Shown here one piece after another: positions 60,575 through 64,000 of a DNA stretch of 64,000 nt; position 1 is the stretch's first letter; the number at the start of each line of letters is the position of its first letter. Where the stretch lies: NCBI RefSeq assembly GCF_040219215.1, contig NZ_JAVJSX010000019.1:134581-198580 (forward strand), given 5' to 3'. The stretch is from Thalassobaculum_A sp040219215 (GTDB taxonomy: Bacteria; Pseudomonadota; Alphaproteobacteria; Thalassobaculales; Thalassobaculaceae). The position numbers were made by a program, and so were the translations under genes. Below the pieces are notes generated by a model, which had not been told where the DNA came from, made no database searches, and worked only from the letters and a program-made list of their open reading frames with translations.

Positions 60575-61288
60575 GTGAGCAACGCTCCGAAAGCGCATGT
60601 GCTTGTGGTTGAGGACGACCAGCCGAGCCGCGCAGTTCTTGCTTATCTGGCCGAGGACCAGGGGCGGGTGCGGGTGTCGCAGGCCGCGACGGCGAGCGAG
60701 ATGCATGCCGTTCTGGCGCGCGATGCCGCCAACCTGATCATCCTCGACCTGAACCTACCCGACGAGAATGGGCTGTCGCTGGCCCGCCAGCTGCGCACCC
60801 GCTCCGACGTACCGATCATCGTTGTCACCGGCGACGTTTCCCGGGACACCCGCCTCGCGGCGCTTGAGATCGGAGTCGACGATTTCCAGACCAAGCCGTA
60901 CGACCTGAAGGAACTCGGTCTGCGTATCCGCAACCAACTTCGCCGCTCGATGGCGATCCGCCGGCCCGGTCAGGTCGAGAGTTCGGCACGGGTCGCGTTC
61001 GACCGGTACGTGCTCGATCACAGCGAGCGGATCCTGGAACGCTCGGATGGTGTCACCATCCATCTGACCCGGAACGAGTTCATGATCCTGGCCGCCCTGC
61101 TGCGACGGCGGAACTCGTCGGTGTCGCGCGCCGCCCTGCTCGACGCCATCGGCAATGCCGATGACGGACCATCGGACCGCGCGATCGACATCTACATCAA
61201 GAACCTGCGCGCCAAGATCGAGGCCGACCAGCGGGACCCGCGGATCATTTCCACCGTTCGCGGCTTCGGATATCGACTGACTGGCTGA
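60575..61288 (+). CDS. OmpR-family response regulator
   Basis: 237 residues. Receiver: HVLVVEDDQPSRAVLAYL (acid pair), IILDLNLPDENGLSLARQL with phospho-Asp, VPIIVVTGDVSRDTR, DDFQTKPYDLKEL (Lys). Winged helix: VTIHLTRNEFMILAALLRR and the recognition SVSRAALLDAIGNADDGPSDRAIDIYIKNLRAKIE. GTG 60575 is used; an upstream GTG at 60557 is possible. No sensor kinase in the window. Upstream spacer of 171 bp also serves the divergent VCBS gene. Confidence 0.92.
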   Translation: MSNAPKAHVLVVEDDQPSRAVLAYLAEDQGRVRVSQAATASEMHAVLARDAANLIILDLNLPDENGLSLARQLRTRSDVPIIVVTGDVSRDTRLAALEIGVDDFQTKPYDLKELGLRIRNQLRRSMAIRRPGQVESSARVAFDRYVLDHSERILERSDGVTIHLTRNEFMILAALLRRRNSSVSRAALLDAIGNADDGPSDRAIDIYIKNLRAKIEADQRDPRIISTVRGFGYRLTG

Positions 61289-61614
61289 ATGTCGCCGATC
61301 CCGAGAGATGAAAGTCCATAACTTATTATAAATATCAATATGATAAGAACCATATTCTGCGTTTCAGGCAGGCATCAGATGAGGTTCTATCGTCTAGCAC
61401 CGAACCGTCCACACCCGCAGATCAGCCATTGCTTTCACCGATTCCGCAACGACCAGCGCGCAGAGCGCCGACTTAGATTTCGCCTACATCGTCCCCTCGA
61501 CCGGAAGTGCGTGAACCGCGCTACACCCGACGGTCACAGCCTCACGTGCGGTGTGTCCGACGCGCCACCAAGGTCGGCAATCTGCATGGACGGGTCCTTG
61601 GCGGCGGTGGCGTC
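61289..61614. other. Gap with AT-rich start and a third CATAACTTAT
   Basis: 326 bp between the regulator and the alcohol dehydrogenase. 61317-61326 reads CATAACTTAT, the first 10 bases of the SLATT-flanking repeat, followed by TATAAATATCAATATGATAAG. An open frame 61340-61738 looks like non-coding reading (Arg/His-rich). I see no gene; the AT run could be a promoter or insertion scar. Confidence 0.4.
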
Positions 61615-62694
61615 TCAATTGACGATCAAGGTTCGCAGGCTGTCAGGAGCCTGCGCGGCGGCGATCGCCTCGTTGATGGCGTCCAACGGATACCGGCCGG
61701 TGATCAGCTCGTCGAGCTTCCACCGCCCGGTACGGTAGAGATCGAGGATCGCCGGAACATCCCGTTCAAGACGGACAGTGCCCATCTTGCTCCCCAGAAC
61801 CCGCTGGTTGAGGTTGGCGATCGTGCCGGGATCGAACGCCGCCAGCGCCCCGGTTGCCGGCATGCCGACCAGGACCACGGCACCGCCGGTACCGGTGATG
61901 GCAAACGCCAGATCGACCGCAGCGGTCGCCCCCACCGTGACGACCGCGTAGTCCACACCCGCGCCGCCGGTCATCGCGCGTATCGCGGCTGCCGGATCAG
62001 CCCCCGTTGAGTTCACGCACTGCGTGGCGCCGAACCGCTCGGCCGCCTTCAGCTTCGGCTCGGCCACGTCGACGGCGATCACCGGGTCCGCCCCATTCAA
62101 CCGCGCCGCCTGGACGGCGTTCAGCCCGACGCCGCCGCATCCGATCACCGCCACCGCGCTTCCCGGCTCGACCGCCGCGGTGTGGACCACCGAACCGTAT
62201 CCCGTCAGCACGGCACAGGCGACGACCGAGGCGGTCTGCAGGGACATCTCCGCCGGCAGCACCACGACCTGCGAGGCATGCACCGTCACCTGCTCGGCGA
62301 ACCCGCCGGTCCGAAGCCCCTGGGCCACCGAACGGCCGTCGGGGTGCCGCAGCGGGCTTTCTCCGCCCAGTCGAAAGCTGCCGTCGCACAGGACCGGAAG
62401 GCCGCGACCGCATGACCGGCATGAACCGCATGAGCGGATCAAGGTGACCAGCACCGGGTCGCCCACTGCCAGGCCGGCAGTTCCACTCCCGACCGCCTCG
62501 ACGACGCCTGCGGCCTCGTGGCCGAACACCGTCGGCACGACCGGTCCCCACAGGCCCTTGATATAGGCAATGTCGCTGTGACAGATCGCGCAGGCGGCAA
62601 TCCGGATCCGCACTTCCCCCGGCCCCGGTTCGTCGATCGCCAGATCCTCGACCCGTAGCGGAGATCCGGCCTCGTAACAGATGGCTGCCCGCAT
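61615..62694 (-). CDS. Zinc-type alcohol dehydrogenase (MDR family)
   Basis: 359 residues from ATG 62694: MRAAICYEAGSPLRVEDLAI. Zn-site CAICHSDIAYIKG and GHEAAGVVEAVG, structural-Zn CGSCRSCGRGLPVLCDG, NAD loop VAVIGCGGVGLNAVQAA. The frame continues far upstream but no ribosome site fits there. Oxidises an alcohol or aldehyde; relatives act in formaldehyde or aromatic alcohol metabolism. No partner evident. Confidence 0.92.
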   Translation of the reverse strand: MRAAICYEAGSPLRVEDLAIDEPGPGEVRIRIAACAICHSDIAYIKGLWGPVVPTVFGHEAAGVVEAVGSGTAGLAVGDPVLVTLIRSCGSCRSCGRGLPVLCDGSFRLGGESPLRHPDGRSVAQGLRTGGFAEQVTVHASQVVVLPAEMSLQTASVVACAVLTGYGSVVHTAAVEPGSAVAVIGCGGVGLNAVQAARLNGADPVIAVDVAEPKLKAAERFGATQCVNSTGADPAAAIRAMTGGAGVDYAVVTVGATAAVDLAFAITGTGGAVVLVGMPATGALAAFDPGTIANLNQRVLGSKMGTVRLERDVPAILDLYRTGRWKLDELITGRYPLDAINEAIAAAQAPDSLRTLIVN

Positions 62695-62934
62695 GGTTGT
62701 CCAACTCCGGTCGCCCGGGGCAACGCTAGGAGGGACCACGGGCCACCGACAAGCGAAATCGGCCACGGCGTTGCGCCGTTTCCGCCACCTCCCTACGATG
62801 CAGCCCGAATAAGTGTTTCGGGGGCAAAGCATGAAATCGGCGCCATGCCTGTTGCGGCGGATGAAGGCGCCGTGGGTTGACGGCTGCGAATCGAGCGGCG
62901 ATCTCAAAGCGTCGTCTGGTTGAATATTCCGGAC

Positions 62935-64000
62935 ATGGTCGTCGACCTTCTGCCGCTGTTCATGTTCATCGTCCTGATGGCGCTGGTCTTCACCAGCTAT
63001 CCGATCGCGTTCGTGCTGGGCGGAACGGCCGTACTGTTCGGCCTGATCGGCATCGTGTTCGACGTCTTCTCCTTCGTCGAGTTCTACAACTTCACGCCAC
63101 GGGTCTGGACGGTCGCCGACAACCTGCAGATCATCGCCGTGCCGCTGTTCGTGTTCATGGGCGTAATGCTGGAGCGGTCGCGGATCGCCCAGGATCTCCT
63201 GGAGGCACTGCAACTCATCCTGAAGCGGGCGCCCGGCGGTGTCGCACTCGCCGTGACCCTGATGGGCGTCATCTTCGCGGCAATCACTGGCGTGGTTGGC
63301 GCTTCCGTCATCATGCTGACGCTGATCGCGTTGCCGACCATGCTCGCGGCCGGCTACCGGCCGTCACTGGCGGTCGGGGTCATCGCATCGTCGTCCACGC
63401 TGGGCATCCTGATCCCACCGAGCATCCTGCTGGTGTTTCTGTGCGAACTGATGCCGATGTCGATCGGGTACCTGTTCGCCGGTGCCCTGGTGCCCGGTCT
63501 GCTGCTGGCGCTGCTCTACCTTGTCTACATCCTGGCCTACACCGTTGCCGTGCCGAGCGCCGGCCCCAGACCGCCGCCGGATGGAGCGAAAGCCGACTGG
63601 CCGGCAATCGGACGCGCCCTGGTCCGCGGCATCCTGCCGCCGGCAGTGCTGATTGCGCTGGTCATGGGCTCGGTCCTGGCGGGGGTCGTCACGATCACCG
63701 AGTCCGCCGCCGTCGGCGCCGGCGGCGCGCTGCTGCTGGCGTTCACCCGCGGCGGGCTGACCTTGGACGGTCTGAGGGAGTGCCTCCGGCGTTCGAGCAT
63801 GATCATCGGGATGATCTTCTGCCTCTATATCGGTGCGACCGCCTTCGCCTACGTGTTCCGCATCCTGGGGGGCGACGACCTCGTCCATACCTTCATGGGC
63901 GCCACGGACTTCGGGCCCTGGGGCGTGCTGCTGCTCGCGATCCTGCTGATCTTCCTCATGGGGTTCTTCTTCGACGTGCTGGAGATCCTGCTGATCGCCG
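62935..64000 (+). CDS. dctM: TRAP transporter large permease, N-terminal part (3' end outside window)
   Basis: 355 residues seen; the gene runs off the window. MVVDLLPLFMFIVLMALVFTSYPIAFVLGG is the DctM start, followed by NLQIIAVPLFVFMGVMLERSRIAQDLLEAL, GASVIMLTLIALPTMLAAGYRPSLAVGVIASSSTLGILIPPSILLVF and VVTITESAAVGAGGALLLAF, all standard. It carries Na+-coupled uptake of a carboxylate or sugar acid with a binding protein. The usual small permease gene dctQ is not upstream, so it may lie downstream. Confidence 0.93.
   Translation, partial: MVVDLLPLFMFIVLMALVFTSYPIAFVLGGTAVLFGLIGIVFDVFSFVEFYNFTPRVWTVADNLQIIAVPLFVFMGVMLERSRIAQDLLEALQLILKRAPGGVALAVTLMGVIFAAITGVVGASVIMLTLIALPTMLAAGYRPSLAVGVIASSSTLGILIPPSILLVFLCELMPMSIGYLFAGALVPGLLLALLYLVYILAYTVAVPSAGPRPPPDGAKADWPAIGRALVRGILPPAVLIALVMGSVLAGVVTITESAAVGAGGALLLAFTRGGLTLDGLRECLRRSSMIIGMIFCLYIGATAFAYVFRILGGDDLVHTFMGATDFGPWGVLLLAILLIFLMGFFFDVLEILLIA

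Noticed and set aside
61340..61738. Plus-strand frame of 132 codons after the OmpR-type regulator
   Set aside because: Arg/His/Pro-rich composition typical of out-of-frame high-GC DNA and it runs into the alcohol dehydrogenase antisense.
62830..62921. 30-codon frame before dctM (MKSAPCLLRRMKAPW)
   Set aside because: No ribosome site, no hydrophobic segments expected of a DctQ small permease.
1..64000. tRNA, rRNA, CRISPR array, riboswitch
   Set aside because: No T-loop plus acceptor arrangement, no evenly spaced repeats and no known riboswitch core seen by eye; a covariance-model scan could still find something.

Overview
The window is 64 kb of chromosomal DNA from a high-GC alphaproteobacterium. 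A glycine-dependent 5-aminolevulinate synthase (HemA), OpgH with OpgC, many ABC and TRAP uptake genes, and tight ATGA/GTGA gene overlaps fit a free-living, metabolically versatile member of the Rhodospirillales or a neighbouring order. The genus cannot be named from sequence alone. No rRNA, tRNA, transposase, integrase or CRISPR array was found.

Layout. 1-3.1 kb: end of a glycosyltransferase/methyltransferase operon facing a RibD-type reductase/creatininase pair, possibly one pathway on a GTP-derived pyrimidine. 3.2-8.4 kb: divergent opgH and opgC (osmoregulated periplasmic glucan), a secreted esterase, two small envelope-type genes. 8.5-11.3 kb: an atypical proline-racemase-family enzyme, then a DUF305 and glutaredoxin-MauE operon behind a 20-bp perfect palindrome resembling a CueR/HmrR copper box. 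12.0-13.4 kb: a visibly AT-richer two-gene module (SLATT-type 2TM protein plus an unknown partner) bracketed by an exact 13-bp direct repeat. 13.5-17.9 kb: YkgJ protein, ornithine cyclodeaminase homologue, an ammonia-lyase homologue that has lost the MIO-forming Ala-Ser-Gly, peroxiredoxin and AraC regulator. 18-23.2 kb: dipeptide-type ABC importer with fused ATPases. 23.2-28.8 kb: class III cyclase-like protein, acetamidase/formamidase, several unknown genes, Lrp regulator. 28.8-34 kb: HemA, Hpt-like protein, phytanoyl-CoA dioxygenase homologue, M20 amidohydrolase and agmatinase-family pair. 34.2-40.7 kb: envelope glycosylation/lipid genes (TPR methyltransferase, GtrA, large membrane protein, GT2, ChbG/HpnK deacetylase, sterol-desaturase family). 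40.7-48.2 kb: P-loop ATPase, beta-CASP nuclease, cupin, HxlR/GST pair, nitronate monooxygenase, chemoreceptor. 48.2-55.8 kb: SDR, inositol-monophosphatase-family enzyme, FbpABC-type ABC importer, SnoaL-like protein and an IolG-like dehydrogenase, a plausible inositol-phosphate utilisation set. 56.1-64 kb: CspA with a strong terminator, HIBADH-family and enolase-superfamily enzymes, a VCBS/Ig-like repeat protein divergent from an OmpR-type regulator, an alcohol dehydrogenase, and the start of a TRAP DctM.

The strongest candidates for undescribed biology are the repeat-flanked SLATT module (12039-13425), the MIO-less lyase with its cyclodeaminase partner (13940-16458), the GT4/methyltransferase/RibD/creatininase neighbourhood (1-3129), and the predicted copper-responsive DUF305/Grx-MauE operon (9591-10928). 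All functional statements rest on motif recognition by eye; no database search was possible.
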